Shown in pieces: positions 6,880 to 16,062 of a stretch of DNA of 39,682 bases (position 1 is its first letter; the number at the start of each line of letters is the position of its first letter). The translations under genes and the position numbers were made by a program. The stretch is from the NCBI GenBank assembly GCA_003862195.1, contig QOUO01000015.1, positions 1 to 39,682 of the forward strand, read 5' to 3'. This DNA is from Coriobacteriaceae bacterium (GTDB lineage Bacteria > Actinomycetota > Coriobacteriia > Coriobacteriales > Atopobiaceae). The notes under the pieces were generated by a model that saw only the letters and a list, made by a program, of their open reading frames with translations, was not told the origin of the DNA and did not search any database.

Positions 6880-7818
6880 CTAGTCAAAAACGACGCGGTT
6901 CTTCTCGTCAAAGTAGGGGCTTGCGTGGTCGACCACGAGCTTGTTGCAGTGCGGGATCACGTGCGCCTTGTAGCCAAGCACGGTGCCGGGGATGGTGTCG
7001 CCGTCCACCTGCATGGGGATGGGCGAGTCCGTGCGGACCTCGACCTCCCTGCCCGCGAAGTGCTCGATGAAGGGTCGGCCGCCCTTGGCCTCCTTGTCGA
7101 ACAGGCCCGTGAAGATGGGCACGAGCAGCTGCACGGCGTCCGAGGTCTCGAGCACGATAACGTCGATCTTGCCGTCGGACATGGAGCAGTCGGGCACGAT
7201 CTGGATGTCGGCCTGCATCTTGGCGGTGTTCGCGACGATGCACGCGATGCCGTCGCGCTCGAACGTCTCGCCGTCGACCGTGATGGTGAAGTGCTCGACC
7301 TTGGGGTGGGCGTTCGCGAGCGCCGCCGTGAAGTACGCGGCCTCGCCGATTACCTGCTTGCCGGGGATGGCCTCGCGCATGAGGATGGCGTCGTAGCCGG
7401 AGCCCGCCATGAGGCCGAAGCCGCGGGAGTCGCTGTTGCCGTCCGTGTCGACCCACGAGATCTCGCCGTAGTCCGCGCTCACGTAGTAGCCCTCGCGGCA
7501 GGCGGCCGCGATGGACGCGGGCTCGGGCGCGTTCGCGAGGTTCTCGAACACGAGGTTAGCCGTACCGGACGGGAAGACGCAGGTCAGGACGTTGCGATCG
7601 CGAAGCTCGTACAGCAGGCTCGTCACGGTGCCGTCGCCGCCGGAGAGCACCACCAGGTCGAAGGACTCCGCGTCGCGCAGCTCCTCGCGGCCGGCGGACT
7701 CTGGGTCGAGCCCGCGTATCACGATCTCATCGTCCTCGCGGATGATCGCGTGCATGAAGTCGAAGATGTCGCTCGACCCGATGCCAGACTTTAGGTTGTG
7801 AACGATGAGGATGCGCAC
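6880..7818 (-). CDS. Diacylglycerol kinase family lipid kinase
   Basis: The 312-residue protein belongs to the DagK/YegS/sphingosine-kinase fold. The nucleotide-binding S-GGDGT motif is at residues 59-64 and the P-S-G-T-A-N motif at 83-88. A C-terminal beta-rich domain follows with PMQVDGD, typical of the family (usually Q-x-D-G-E). It probably phosphorylates diacylglycerol or a related lipid at the membrane surface. The start is a GTG at 7818 with GGGAGGG just upstream. It is the first gene of the minus-strand string running to folA, and its neighbour encodes an acyl-ACP thioesterase, giving a small lipid pair. The gene upstream (rnd) is divergent. Confidence 0.92.
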   Translation of the reverse strand: MRILIVHNLKSGIGSSDIFDFMHAIIREDDEIVIRGLDPESAGREELRDAESFDLVVLSGGDGTVTSLLYELRDRNVLTCVFPSGTANLVFENLANAPEPASIAAACREGYYVSADYGEISWVDTDGNSDSRGFGLMAGSGYDAILMREAIPGKQVIGEAAYFTAALANAHPKVEHFTITVDGETFERDGIACIVANTAKMQADIQIVPDCSMSDGKIDVIVLETSDAVQLLVPIFTGLFDKEAKGGRPFIEHFAGREVEVRTDSPIPMQVDGDTIPGTVLGYKAHVIPHCNKLVVDHASPYFDEKNRVVFD

Positions 7819-7895
7819 GGTGCCCTCCCGCCTTGTTATGTATGATGTTGTGGCGATGCCGCGTCTGCGGGCGCCATGACCACAAAGGATAGCGC

Positions 7896-9077
7896 ATGCG
7901 CGAATTCGGCGTCAGTCCGACAAATTCCTTAAACGAAAGAGTCCCATTGTACATATCCGACAAGAGGGAGCTCGCCGCCTTCTGCGAGCGGGCGTCAGGG
8001 TCAAAGGTGCTCGCCGTCGACACGGAGTTCATTCGCGAGAAGACCTTCTATCCACGACTCTGCCTCATCCAGGTCGCGACCGAGGAAGAGTCCGCGGCTG
8101 TCGACCCCATCCTCATCCAGAACCTCTCGAGCCTCAGGGCGCTTTTGGAGGACCCCAACATCACGAAGGTCTTCCACGCCTGCAGCCAGGACCTCGAGGT
8201 GATACTCCAGGCGATGGGCTGCGTGCCCACGCCCGTGTTCGACACGCAGGTGGCCGCGGCGTTTTTGGGCTACCGCCAGCAGATCGGCTACGGCGCCCTC
8301 GTGGAGCAGTGCTGCGGCGTGCGCCTGCCCAAGGCGGAGTCGCTCACGGACTGGTCGCGCCGCCCGCTCGACGCCGAGCAGCTCAAGTACGCCGAGGACG
8401 ACGTGATCTACCTCCCGCGCATCTACCACCAGATGATGGAAGAGCTGAGGGAGAAGGACAGGCTCTGGTGGGTCGAGCCCGAGATGGCCGAGGTGACGAG
8501 CCGCGAGCACTTCTCCCGCCCGCCCGAGCAGGCCTACCTGCACCTCAAGCGCTCGGGGTCGCTCACGCGAAAGCAGCTGGCCGTGGCGCGCGAGGTGAGC
8601 GCCTGGCGCGACGTCACGGCTGCGGAGCGCAACATCCCGCGCAAGTGGGTCGTGTCCGACGAGGTCATCGTCGAGTGCTGCAAGCGCGTGCCCAAGAGCG
8701 TGGACCGGCTCAGGCGCATCCGCGGCACGGAGCAGATTGCCGACCGTGACGCCCGCGGCATCGTAGAGGCCGTGCGCAAGGGCGAGGCCTGCCCGCCGGA
8801 GGACTACCCGGAGTCCAAGCGCAAGGACCGTCCCTCGGCGGAGGCCGAGAGCGTCGCGGACCTCATGTACGCCATGCTCAGGATCATCTCCGAGAAGAGC
8901 GGCGTCGCAACGAAGGTCATAGCCACGCGCGACGACCTCCTGGACGTCGCGGCCGGCCGACTGGGCTCCAGGCTCATGAAGTCCTGGCGCTACGAGATTG
9001 CCGGCCGGCAGCTCGAGGCGCTCCTCTCGGGCAAGGTCGGCCTCACCGTCAAGGACGGCAGGGTCGAGGTCCTGTAG
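7896..9077 (+). CDS. rnd: Ribonuclease D
   Basis: This 3'-5' exoribonuclease trims the 3' ends of tRNA precursors and other stable RNAs. The 393-residue product has the DEDDy exonuclease domain: D42 and E44 in VDTEF, D99 in FHACSQDL, and Y165-x3-D169 in KYAEDD. An HRDC domain follows at roughly residues 215-295, and the C-terminal region resembles a second helical domain. The length agrees with E. coli RNase D (about 375). AAAGGA stands six bases before the ATG at 7896. A -10-like TATGAT lies at 7841-7846 in the 77-base divergent gap. It heads the plus-strand series of DNA/RNA-processing genes up to the HIT gene. Confidence 0.94.
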   Translation: MREFGVSPTNSLNERVPLYISDKRELAAFCERASGSKVLAVDTEFIREKTFYPRLCLIQVATEEESAAVDPILIQNLSSLRALLEDPNITKVFHACSQDLEVILQAMGCVPTPVFDTQVAAAFLGYRQQIGYGALVEQCCGVRLPKAESLTDWSRRPLDAEQLKYAEDDVIYLPRIYHQMMEELREKDRLWWVEPEMAEVTSREHFSRPPEQAYLHLKRSGSLTRKQLAVAREVSAWRDVTAAERNIPRKWVVSDEVIVECCKRVPKSVDRLRRIRGTEQIADRDARGIVEAVRKGEACPPEDYPESKRKDRPSAEAESVADLMYAMLRIISEKSGVATKVIATRDDLLDVAAGRLGSRLMKSWRYEIAGRQLEALLSGKVGLTVKDGRVEVL

Positions 9078-9140
9078 GCGAATTTATGTCCGCCGTGTTG
9101 GGTAAAAGTGACTCAAGCGATTAACGGATCGGAGAAGATC

Positions 9141-9827
9141 ATGTATTACGGCTACGGAATGGACTTCGCCTACCTGGGGATCGTCGTTCTCTCGATCGTC
9201 CTGGGTGGCATCACGCAGGCCTACATCAACTCCCAGTACAAGAAGTGGTCGCGCGTCCCGGCGTCCACGGGCAGGACGGGCGCCCAGGTGGCGCGCCAGA
9301 TGCTCGATTCGGAGGGCGCACCCAACGTGGGCATCGGACGCGTCGATGGCCACCTCACGGACTACTACGACCCGCGCGACAACAACCTGCACCTCTCGTC
9401 GGAGAACTTCGAGGGTGGCTCCGTCGCGTCCGTCGCGGTCGCCTGCCACGAGGCCGGTCACGCCGTGCAGACGGCCAAGGGCTACGCCATGGGCAAGTTC
9501 CGCACCGCGCTCGTGCCCGTCGTCAACTTCACGCAGCAGATCTGGATCGTCGTGCTCGTCATCGGCATGGCGCTCGGCCTCGTGGGCCTCACGCAGCTCG
9601 CCGTCGCGCTGTTCGCGTTCTCGGTGCTGTTCCAGCTGGTCACCCTCCCCGTCGAGATCGACGCCTCAAAGCGCGCCGTGAAGTACCTCTCCACCGAGGG
9701 CGGCGCGATTGACGAGAAGGGCGCCCGCCAGGTGCTGACGGCCGCCGCGCTCACGTACGTCGCCGCCGCGCTCATCTCGGTCCTCCAGCTCGTGTACCTG
9801 ATGGGCCGCACGGACAGCAGGAACTAG
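9141..9827 (+). CDS. YugP-type zinc metallopeptidase
   Basis: The 228-residue membrane protein belongs to the zinc-dependent peptidase_2 (YugP) family. An N-terminal span at about residues 10-28 is followed by the zinc motif HEAGH (103-107) and further hydrophobic segments at about 126-165 and near the C-terminus. The catalytic site probably faces the cytoplasm; the substrate is unknown. I chose the ATG at 9141 because GGAG lies six bases upstream; an upstream in-frame GTG at 9108 would add an 11-residue extension with no good ribosome-binding site. The stop is one base before the xseA ATG, so the two are translationally linked. Confidence 0.92.
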   Translation: MYYGYGMDFAYLGIVVLSIVLGGITQAYINSQYKKWSRVPASTGRTGAQVARQMLDSEGAPNVGIGRVDGHLTDYYDPRDNNLHLSSENFEGGSVASVAVACHEAGHAVQTAKGYAMGKFRTALVPVVNFTQQIWIVVLVIGMALGLVGLTQLAVALFAFSVLFQLVTLPVEIDASKRAVKYLSTEGGAIDEKGARQVLTAAALTYVAAALISVLQLVYLMGRTDSRN

Positions 9828-9828
9828 C

Positions 9829-11187
9829 ATGGCGGGCGGCAAGGAGTCGGAGGCGCTGTCCGTCCACGAGGCGGTCATGGTGGCGAGCGCCCACGTGGAC
9901 GCCATCCCCATGCTCACCGTCTTGGGCGAGGTCAGCGGCTTCAGGGGACCCAACGCAAGGTCCGGCCACTGCTACTTCCAGCTGAAGGACGACGAGTCCG
10001 CGATGGACGCCATCGTCTGGCGCGGTACGTACCAGAAGTGCGGCTTCAGGCTCAAGGACGGCATGAAGGTCCTCATGACCGGCCGCTTCAACATCTACGC
10101 GGCGTCGGGCAGGCTGTCCTTCGTGGCCAAGAGCGTGAGCCTCGCCGGAGAGGGCCTGCTGAGGCAACAGGTCGCCGCTCTTGCCAGGAAGCTCGAGGCC
10201 GAGGGGCTCATGTCCGAGTCACGCAAGCGTCCCATCCCGCGCTTCTGCACGCGCGTGTGCGTGGTCACCTCGCTCTCAGGCAGCGTGATCGACGACGTCA
10301 AGCGCACGCTCGCCAGGCGCAACCCGCTCGTCGTGATCCAGGAGGCGGGCTGCACGGTGCAGGGGCCTGGCGCCCCGCAGAGCATAATCCGCGCGCTTAA
10401 TGTTGCGGCCGCGGCAAAGCCGGACGCCATCCTGCTCGTGAGGGGTGGCGGTTCGTTCGAGGACCTGATGACCTTCAACGACGAGTCGCTGGCGCGCGCC
10501 GTCGCGGCATGCCCCGTGCCCGTGGTGACGGGCATCGGCCACGAGCCCGACACGTCCATCTGCGACATGGTGGCGGACCGGCGTTGCTCCACGCCCACAG
10601 CGGCGGCGGAGTCGGTCGCACCCGCGCTCGACGAGATCGTGAACCAGATCAACGACCGAAAGGTCAGGCTCGAGCGCACGATGCAGAACCTCGTCGCGAG
10701 CGACGAGGCCGTCGTGGAGCAGCTCGCGGAGTCCTCACGGCGTGCCATGACGACGTACCTGCAGGCAAAGCGGGCGTACGTGGAGTCGCTCGCGTCCAGG
10801 CGCTGCCTCTCGGACCCGATGGCGCCGTTCGAGGTTCGCGCCGGGGAGCTCAACCTGACGGAGGAGCGGCTTAACGCCGCCATGCCGAGGCTCGTATCCC
10901 ACGCGCGGGAGTCGCTCGAGAAGGACGCCCGCGCTCTAGGCGCGGCGGGACGGCGGCTGCTTTCGCCCTTCGAGGCGCAGCTTCGCGCAAGCGCGGGTTC
11001 GTTGGACGCGCTCTCGCCGCTTCGGGTCCTCGCGAGGGGCTACGCGATCGCAAGGGACGACAAGGGCCACGTCGTGAGCGACGCCTCGAGGCTGAGCGTG
11101 GGGGAGGACGTCACCGTCCTTCTCGGCAGTGGGTCCTTTGGCGCGAAGGTCAGCTCGGTAGACGCGGGCACAACAGACAAGGCATAG
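9829..11187 (+). CDS. xseA: Exodeoxyribonuclease VII large subunit
   Basis: With XseB it degrades single-stranded DNA from both ends. The 452-residue product has the N-terminal OB-fold (about 15-105; signature LGEVSGFRGPN...GHCYFQLKDD) and the catalytic domain with VRGGGSFEDL and TGIGHEPDTSICDMVADRR followed by STPTAAAE. A long, probably coiled-coil helical segment follows and then the short C-terminal domain ending near LARGYAI. Length matches E. coli XseA. AGGA precedes the ATG, inside the end of the metallopeptidase gene. The small subunit gene follows after 22 bases. Confidence 0.96.
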   Translation: MAGGKESEALSVHEAVMVASAHVDAIPMLTVLGEVSGFRGPNARSGHCYFQLKDDESAMDAIVWRGTYQKCGFRLKDGMKVLMTGRFNIYAASGRLSFVAKSVSLAGEGLLRQQVAALARKLEAEGLMSESRKRPIPRFCTRVCVVTSLSGSVIDDVKRTLARRNPLVVIQEAGCTVQGPGAPQSIIRALNVAAAAKPDAILLVRGGGSFEDLMTFNDESLARAVAACPVPVVTGIGHEPDTSICDMVADRRCSTPTAAAESVAPALDEIVNQINDRKVRLERTMQNLVASDEAVVEQLAESSRRAMTTYLQAKRAYVESLASRRCLSDPMAPFEVRAGELNLTEERLNAAMPRLVSHARESLEKDARALGAAGRRLLSPFEAQLRASAGSLDALSPLRVLARGYAIARDDKGHVVSDASRLSVGEDVTVLLGSGSFGAKVSSVDAGTTDKA

Positions 11188-11209
11188 GAACCTCGTCCTA
11201 GGAGGAACG

Positions 11210-11476
11210 ATGGCGGAAGAGTACAGGAACATAGACGAGATGTCGTTCAAGGAGGCCTCGATCGAGCTCGAGCAGATCGTGAGGTCGCTCGAGGCCGGCG
11301 ACCTCGAGCTCGAGGAGTCGCTCAGCAAGTACACGAGGGGCGTCGAGCTGCTCAAGAGCCTGCGCGAACGCCTGGCGAACGCCGAGCAGAAGGTGCAGGT
11401 GCTGCTCGACGCGACGGACGCCTCCGTGGGTACGGACACGACGGCCGCGCCGGCGACGGCCTTCATCAACGAGTAG
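11210..11476 (+). CDS. xseB: Exodeoxyribonuclease VII small subunit
   Basis: The 88-residue protein shows the XseB pattern: SFKEASIELEQIVRSLEAGD followed by LELEESLSKYTRGVELLKSLRERLANAEQKV. Several copies coat the helical region of XseA in known exonuclease VII. The C-terminal 20 residues are Ala/Thr-rich and probably disordered. An excellent AGGAGGA stands three bases before the ATG. It immediately follows xseA, as is usual. Confidence 0.95.
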   Translation: MAEEYRNIDEMSFKEASIELEQIVRSLEAGDLELEESLSKYTRGVELLKSLRERLANAEQKVQVLLDATDASVGTDTTAAPATAFINE

Positions 11477-11516
11477 CGCCCAGGACGAGAAGGACATCCA
11501 TAGGAGGGATTACGAC

Positions 11517-11864
11517 ATGGCAATCAAGGACGACTGCATCTTCTGCAAGATCGCGAACCACGAGATCGAGTCCGACTACGTGTACGAGGACGACCTGGTG
11601 TGCGCGTTCAAGGACATGAACCCCCAGGCACCCGTGCACGTGCTGGTGGTTCCCAAGGACCACTACGACAACCTGGTCGACGACGTCCCCGGCGAGGTCC
11701 TCGCCGCGATGGCGCACGCCGTCAAGGAGGTCGCGAAGAGGACCGGCATCGACAAGCAGGGCTTCCGCGTGATTGCCAACACCGGCGCCGACGCGGGCCA
11801 GACGGTCATGCACCTGCACTTCCACGTGCTGGGCGGCAAGAAGCTGGGCGAGAAGATCCTGTAG
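11517..11864 (+). CDS. HIT family protein (HINT-like)
   Basis: The 115-residue product is a histidine-triad nucleotide-binding protein. The opening DCIFCKIAN and the triad H99-L-H101-F-H103 in TVMHLHFHVLGG are diagnostic. HINT-type proteins hydrolyse nucleoside phosphoramidates and acyl-adenylates; the physiological substrate here is unknown. GGAGG lies about eight bases upstream of the ATG. It follows xseB after 40 bases and may share its transcript. No obvious terminator separates it from ackA. Confidence 0.95.
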   Translation: MAIKDDCIFCKIANHEIESDYVYEDDLVCAFKDMNPQAPVHVLVVPKDHYDNLVDDVPGEVLAAMAHAVKEVAKRTGIDKQGFRVIANTGADAGQTVMHLHFHVLGGKKLGEKIL

Positions 11865-11943
11865 ACCCTGCCCCAAGGTAAATGTCTATGATATGAGTGT
11901 CATTCTTGGACCCGCGTTGTGGCCATGGGGCGACGGCGCGGGT

Positions 11944-11949
11944 TACACT
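11944..11949 (+). promoter_or_regulatory. Possible -10 element for ackA
   Basis: TACACT fits the actinobacterial TANNNT -10 pattern and is 48 bases before the ackA ATG. No matching -35 is visible. A short GGGCG/CGCCC hairpin (11964-11979) lies between it and the ribosome-binding site. Confidence 0.3.
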
Positions 11950-11996
11950 TGTGCAAGTCAAGAGGGCGGGAACACGCCCCATGCGAGAGGAGACAC

Positions 11997-13178
11997 ATGA
12001 ACGTTCTGGTCATCAACGCCGGAAGCTCGTCGCTCAAGTACCAACTTCTGAACACGAAGACGCGCGAGGTCTTCGCGAAGGGCAACTGCGAGCGCATCGG
12101 CATCGACGGCTCCTTCATCGGCCACGAGGAGAAGGGCGCCGGCAAGCAGAAGCTCGAGGTCGCGCTGCCCGACCACAAGACGGCCATCAAGCACGTGTTC
12201 GACATCCTGAACGAGGCCGGCTTCGACCAGAGCAAGATCGAGGGCATCGGCCACCGCGTGGTTCAGGGCGGCTGGTACTTCCCCGAGTCCAAGGCCGTCA
12301 CGGACGAGACGCTGGGCTGGGTCCGCGAGGTCGCTCCTCTCGCCCCGCTGCACAACTACGCCGAGGCCGACGTCATCGAGATCTGCCGCGACATGTTCCC
12401 CTCCATCGGCAACGTGATCGTCGCGGACACTTCGTTCCACTACAACATGCCCGAGAAGGCCTGGCGCTACGCCCTGCCGCGTGACGTCGTGGACAAGCTG
12501 CACATCCGCAAGTACGGCGCCCACGGCACCTCGCACCGCTACATCTGGCGCACCACGAACGAGTTCCTCAAGGGTGACGTGCACAAGCTCGTGAGCTGCC
12601 ACCTGGGCTCCGGTGCCTCGCTTTCCGCCATTCAGGACGGCCACGACATGGACACCACCATGGGCCTCACGCCGCTCGACGGCCTGATCATGGGCACCCG
12701 CTGCGGCACCATCGACCCGGCGACCGTCTGCTACCTCGTCCGCGAGGGCCACTACACCATCGACGAGGTCGACACCATGATGAACAAGCAGTCCGGCCTG
12801 CTCGCGCTCTCCGGCGTCTCCTCCGACTCCCGCGACATCGAGGCGGGCGCGAACAACGGTGACAAGAACTGCCAGATGGCACTCGAGATGTTCTACTACC
12901 GCACCTCGCAGCTCATCGCCGAGATGGCCCAGTCCATGCACGGCTTCGACACGATGGCGTTCTCCGCGGGCATCGGCGAGAACTCCGCCACGATGCGTCT
13001 GGGCGTCGCCAAGCAGCTCGAGTGGCTGGGCGTCAAGATCGACGAGAAGGCCAACGAGGTCCGCTCGGATGACCCGCGCGTCATCTCCACGCCGGACTCC
13101 AAGGTAAAGGTGCTCGTCGTCCCCACGAACGAGGAGCTCATGATCGCCCTCGACGTCGAGGAGCTCCTGGGCAAGTAG
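11997..13178 (+). CDS. ackA: Acetate kinase
   Basis: It transfers phosphate from acetyl phosphate to ADP, giving acetate and ATP, the last step of acetate fermentation. The 393-residue product has the family opening NVLVINAGSSSLKY, the HGTSH motif (here GAHGTSHRY), CHLGSGAS, the MGLTPLDGLIMGTRCGTIDP segment and GIGEN near the C-terminus. The start at 11997 has GAGAGGAG four bases upstream. Its usual partner pta is not adjacent but about 7 kb away on the opposite strand. A strong hairpin terminator follows at 13205-13239. Confidence 0.97.
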   Translation: MNVLVINAGSSSLKYQLLNTKTREVFAKGNCERIGIDGSFIGHEEKGAGKQKLEVALPDHKTAIKHVFDILNEAGFDQSKIEGIGHRVVQGGWYFPESKAVTDETLGWVREVAPLAPLHNYAEADVIEICRDMFPSIGNVIVADTSFHYNMPEKAWRYALPRDVVDKLHIRKYGAHGTSHRYIWRTTNEFLKGDVHKLVSCHLGSGASLSAIQDGHDMDTTMGLTPLDGLIMGTRCGTIDPATVCYLVREGHYTIDEVDTMMNKQSGLLALSGVSSDSRDIEAGANNGDKNCQMALEMFYYRTSQLIAEMAQSMHGFDTMAFSAGIGENSATMRLGVAKQLEWLGVKIDEKANEVRSDDPRVISTPDSKVKVLVVPTNEELMIALDVEELLGK

Positions 13179-13204
13179 GGTTCCGCGCAAAGGCAAGACA
13201 AATG

Positions 13205-13239
13205 AGGGGCGCGTGCCACGTCGGTTGGCACGCGCCCCT
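13205..13239. terminator. Bidirectional terminator between ackA and epimerase gene
   Basis: AGGGGCGCGTGCCA (13205-13218) and TGGCACGCGCCCCT (13226-13239) form a perfect 14-bp stem with a 7-base loop. The genes on each side converge on it. The minus-strand side ends in CATTTGTCTT, a weak T-rich tail. Confidence 0.75.
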
Positions 13240-13284
13240 TCGCATGGGTCGAACGTGTTGGCTCGCGGTCCCGGGCGCACTGGC

Positions 13285-14166
13285 CTACAGGGGCATGAGC
13301 GAGAAGGACCTCACGAACTTCTCGCCCGCGGGAAGCAGCGTCATGCCGCGCTTGTGCTCGAACTCGTCGTCCTCGTCGGTCGCCGTGGCGCAGCCCGTCC
13401 AGGGCTCGAGCGCCACGAACGGCGCGTCGTGCGCGGCGGACCAGACGCCCAGGTAGTCGAAGCCGTCGAAGTCGACCTGCATGCCGCGGCCGCTCGGGCC
13501 AACGAGGCGCACGGTGCGGTCGGGCACGTCCTCGAAGACGAGCGTGTCGACGTCGAAGGTGCGGTGCGTGAGCGGAAGCGTGCTTGCGTCGCGCAGGAGT
13601 TCGAAGCGGTCCTGGAAGTCGAGCAGGCCGGTCGAGGTGTCGATGCGGGGGCTCGCGTACGTCCACGGGCACGAGAACTCCAGGCGGTAGTCCGAGAAGG
13701 ACTCGCCCCCGTCCTTGGTGACGGGCACGTTGAACGCGGGGTGGCCGCCGAGCACGAAGGGGAGCGTGACGTCGCCCGTGTTCTCGACCTCGAACGTTTG
13801 GGTTAGACGACCGTCGGAGGCCCGATAGGTCATCGTGAGCCTGAAGTCGTAGGGGTAGGCGGCGCGGGACTCCTCGCTCGAGTCGAGCCGGAGGGCAAGC
13901 GCACCCTTGGACGCGTCGAGAGGCGTGAACTCGAGGTTGCGCGCGAGACCGTGGCGCTTGAGGGTGACGTCGCCCTGCGCGGAGTGCGCGCGGTCGTTAC
14001 GAATGTTGCCCACGATGGGGAAGAGCACGGGCGCCCTGCGCGGCCACCACGTGGGGTCTCCCTGCCAGAGGTACTCGGTGCCGGACTTGGCGAGGCTCAT
14101 CAGCTGAGCCCCCTTGGAGTCGACGGCGAAATCGATTCCGTCGCCGTCTGCGCGATAGAGCGTCAC
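13285..14166 (-). CDS. Aldose 1-epimerase family protein
   Basis: The 293-residue product belongs to the galactose mutarotase-like superfamily, in the LacX/YeaD-type branch. Candidate catalytic residues are H72 (KRHGLAR), H142 (GGHPAFN) and the base E254 (ALEPWTG). It probably interconverts anomers of a free or phosphorylated sugar; the substrate is not evident. The start is a GTG with GGGAG six bases upstream. It is monocistronic between ackA (convergent) and pckA (divergent). Confidence 0.9.
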   Translation of the reverse strand: MTLYRADGDGIDFAVDSKGAQLMSLAKSGTEYLWQGDPTWWPRRAPVLFPIVGNIRNDRAHSAQGDVTLKRHGLARNLEFTPLDASKGALALRLDSSEESRAAYPYDFRLTMTYRASDGRLTQTFEVENTGDVTLPFVLGGHPAFNVPVTKDGGESFSDYRLEFSCPWTYASPRIDTSTGLLDFQDRFELLRDASTLPLTHRTFDVDTLVFEDVPDRTVRLVGPSGRGMQVDFDGFDYLGVWSAAHDAPFVALEPWTGCATATDEDDEFEHKRGMTLLPAGEKFVRSFSLMPL

Positions 14167-14359
14167 GTTCTTCTCCCTTCCTCGAAACCTGCCAAGAGTA
14201 TCCCACGCCGCGTTTGCGTTGAGGCAAGCTTTGCGGCGAAATGCATGAGCAGAAGCGTCTGATATCGTTCATGTTAACTTTTTCAGGCAGGTTACAAGCT
14301 ATGTGCAATATAGTGATTTGTGAAGAGTCCATGTACGTATAGGGAGGTTCGGAGGTTCT
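14167..14359 (+). promoter_or_regulatory. AT-rich divergent control region before pckA
   Basis: This 193-base gap is clearly more AT-rich than the flanking genes and must hold the promoters for pckA (+) and the epimerase gene (-). TATAGT at 14309-14314 is a reasonable -10 for pckA, but I see no good -35 at normal spacing. No hairpin or clear operator stands out. Confidence 0.35.
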
Positions 14360-15958
14360 ATGGTTATCGAAGAGTTGGCCAAGTATGGAATCAACCATAC
14401 CGACGACAGGACCGTCGTCGATGGCTCGTGTGCCGCCCTGATCGAGAAGGCACTCGAGCGTGGCGAGGGGACCCTCACCGAGACGGGCAGCCTGCGCGTT
14501 CTCACGGGAAAGTACACGGGGAGGTCGCCGCATGACAGATTCATCGTGGACACGCCTGACGTCCACGACAAGATCGCATGGGGCAACGTCAACGTCCCGT
14601 TCTCGGAGGAGGGGTACGAGAAGATCAGGGCCGAGGTAATCGGCTACCTCTCCGAGCGCCGCATTTTCATGGTCCACGCGCTGGCCGGCGCCGACAGGCG
14701 CTACTCCCGCAAGGTCCTCGGCCTCTGCGAGCTCGCGAGCCAGGCGCTCTTCATGAGGCAGATGCTCGTGCGCCCGACCGAGGAGGAGATGGCGAACTTC
14801 GGCGACGCCGACTTCGTGGTCATGGCGGCGCCGATGCTCAAGCTCGACCCCAAGGAGTTCGGCACCAACTCCGAGGCCGCCGTCCTTCTCAACTTTAAGA
14901 AGCACGAGATCCTGGTCGTGGGCACGCAGTACAGCGGCGAGATCAAGAAGTCGATCTTCTCGATGATGAACTACCTGCTTCCCGTGGAGAACAACGTGCT
15001 GAGCATGCACTGCTCCTGCAACATGAACCCGCGCTCGCACGGCACGACCGTGTTCTTTGGCCTGTCCGGCACCGGCAAGACAACGCTCTCCGCGGCCGAG
15101 GACCGTTTGCTCATCGGCGACGACGAGCACGGCTGGTCGGCCGACTCGGTGTTCAACATCGAGGGCGGCTGCTATGCCAAGACCATCAACATCACGCCTG
15201 AGACCGAGCCGCAGATCTACAACGCGATCCGCTTTGGCTCCCTGTGCGAGAACGTGGTGATCGACCCCCAGACGCGCAAGCCTGACTACTTCGACACGTC
15301 GCTCACGCAGAACGGCCGCGTGGCGTACCCCGTCGAGTACATCGACAACGCCGTGGTCAAGGGTGTCGCCAAGCGCACCCCGGATGTCGTGATCTTCCTG
15401 ACCTGCGACGCCTTTGGCGTGCTGCCCCCGATCTCGAAGCTCGACCAGAACTCCGCCATGTACCACTTCATGACGGGCTTCACGTCCAAGGTCGCTGGCA
15501 CGGAGCGCGGCATCAAGGAGCCCACGCCCACGTTCTCCTCGCTCTTCGGCGAGCCGTTCATGCCGCTTGACCCTATGGTGTACGCCAAGATGCTCGGCGA
15601 GCGCATCAACCACAGCGGCACCCGCGTCTACCTGGTCAACACCGGCTGGAGCGGTGGCCCCTACGGCGTCGGCAGCCGCATCAAGCTCAAGTACACGCGC
15701 AAGATGGTCGAGGCCGCGCAGTCCGGCCTTATCGACGAGTGCGAGTTCGTGCATGACGACCGCTTCAACGTCGACGTACCTACCGAGTGCCCGGGCGTTC
15801 CCTCGGAGCTGCTGAATCCCAAGTCCACGTGGGCCGATCCCGAGAAGTACGACGAGACCGCGGAGAAGCTCGCCCGCATGTTCGAGGACAACGCCGAGAA
15901 GCGCCTCACGTCCATGACCGAGGAGGTCCGCGCGGCCGGCCCGCATCACCTTGGGTAG
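14360..15958 (+). CDS. pckA: Phosphoenolpyruvate carboxykinase (ATP)
   Basis: It interconverts oxaloacetate + ATP and PEP + CO2 + ADP. In fermenting anaerobes the carboxylating, ATP-forming direction is common. The 532-residue product has RVLTGKYTGRSPHDRF near the N-terminus, the P-loop-like kinase-1a motif GLSGTGKTTLS, the metal-binding IGDDEHGW, and the adenine-binding RVYLVNTGWSGG region. Length is normal for the ATP-type enzyme. CGGAGG precedes the ATG by four to five bases. A terminator lies about 105 bases after the stop. Confidence 0.97.
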   Translation: MVIEELAKYGINHTDDRTVVDGSCAALIEKALERGEGTLTETGSLRVLTGKYTGRSPHDRFIVDTPDVHDKIAWGNVNVPFSEEGYEKIRAEVIGYLSERRIFMVHALAGADRRYSRKVLGLCELASQALFMRQMLVRPTEEEMANFGDADFVVMAAPMLKLDPKEFGTNSEAAVLLNFKKHEILVVGTQYSGEIKKSIFSMMNYLLPVENNVLSMHCSCNMNPRSHGTTVFFGLSGTGKTTLSAAEDRLLIGDDEHGWSADSVFNIEGGCYAKTINITPETEPQIYNAIRFGSLCENVVIDPQTRKPDYFDTSLTQNGRVAYPVEYIDNAVVKGVAKRTPDVVIFLTCDAFGVLPPISKLDQNSAMYHFMTGFTSKVAGTERGIKEPTPTFSSLFGEPFMPLDPMVYAKMLGERINHSGTRVYLVNTGWSGGPYGVGSRIKLKYTRKMVEAAQSGLIDECEFVHDDRFNVDVPTECPGVPSELLNPKSTWADPEKYDETAEKLARMFEDNAEKRLTSMTEEVRAAGPHHLG

Positions 15959-16029
15959 GGTTCGCCAGGGGAATACGCAACGTCGCGAACACTTTACCGC
16001 CGATTCTGACACCTTGGCCGATGACGTGG

Positions 16030-16059
16030 TTACGGTAGGGAAGGACTCGCAAATATGAT
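16030..16059 (+). promoter_or_regulatory. Candidate promoter of the hydrogenase operon
   Basis: TTACGG (16030-16035) and TATGAT (16054-16059) are separated by 18 bases. The -10 is close to consensus; the -35 is weak. Transcription would begin around 16066, inside the upstream arm of the following hairpin. Confidence 0.35.
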
Positions 16060-16062
16060 GGC

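Noticed and set aside
9108-9140. GTG start at 9108 for the YugP-type peptidase
   Set aside because: It would add an 11-residue non-conserved extension. GGAG is placed correctly for the ATG at 9141.
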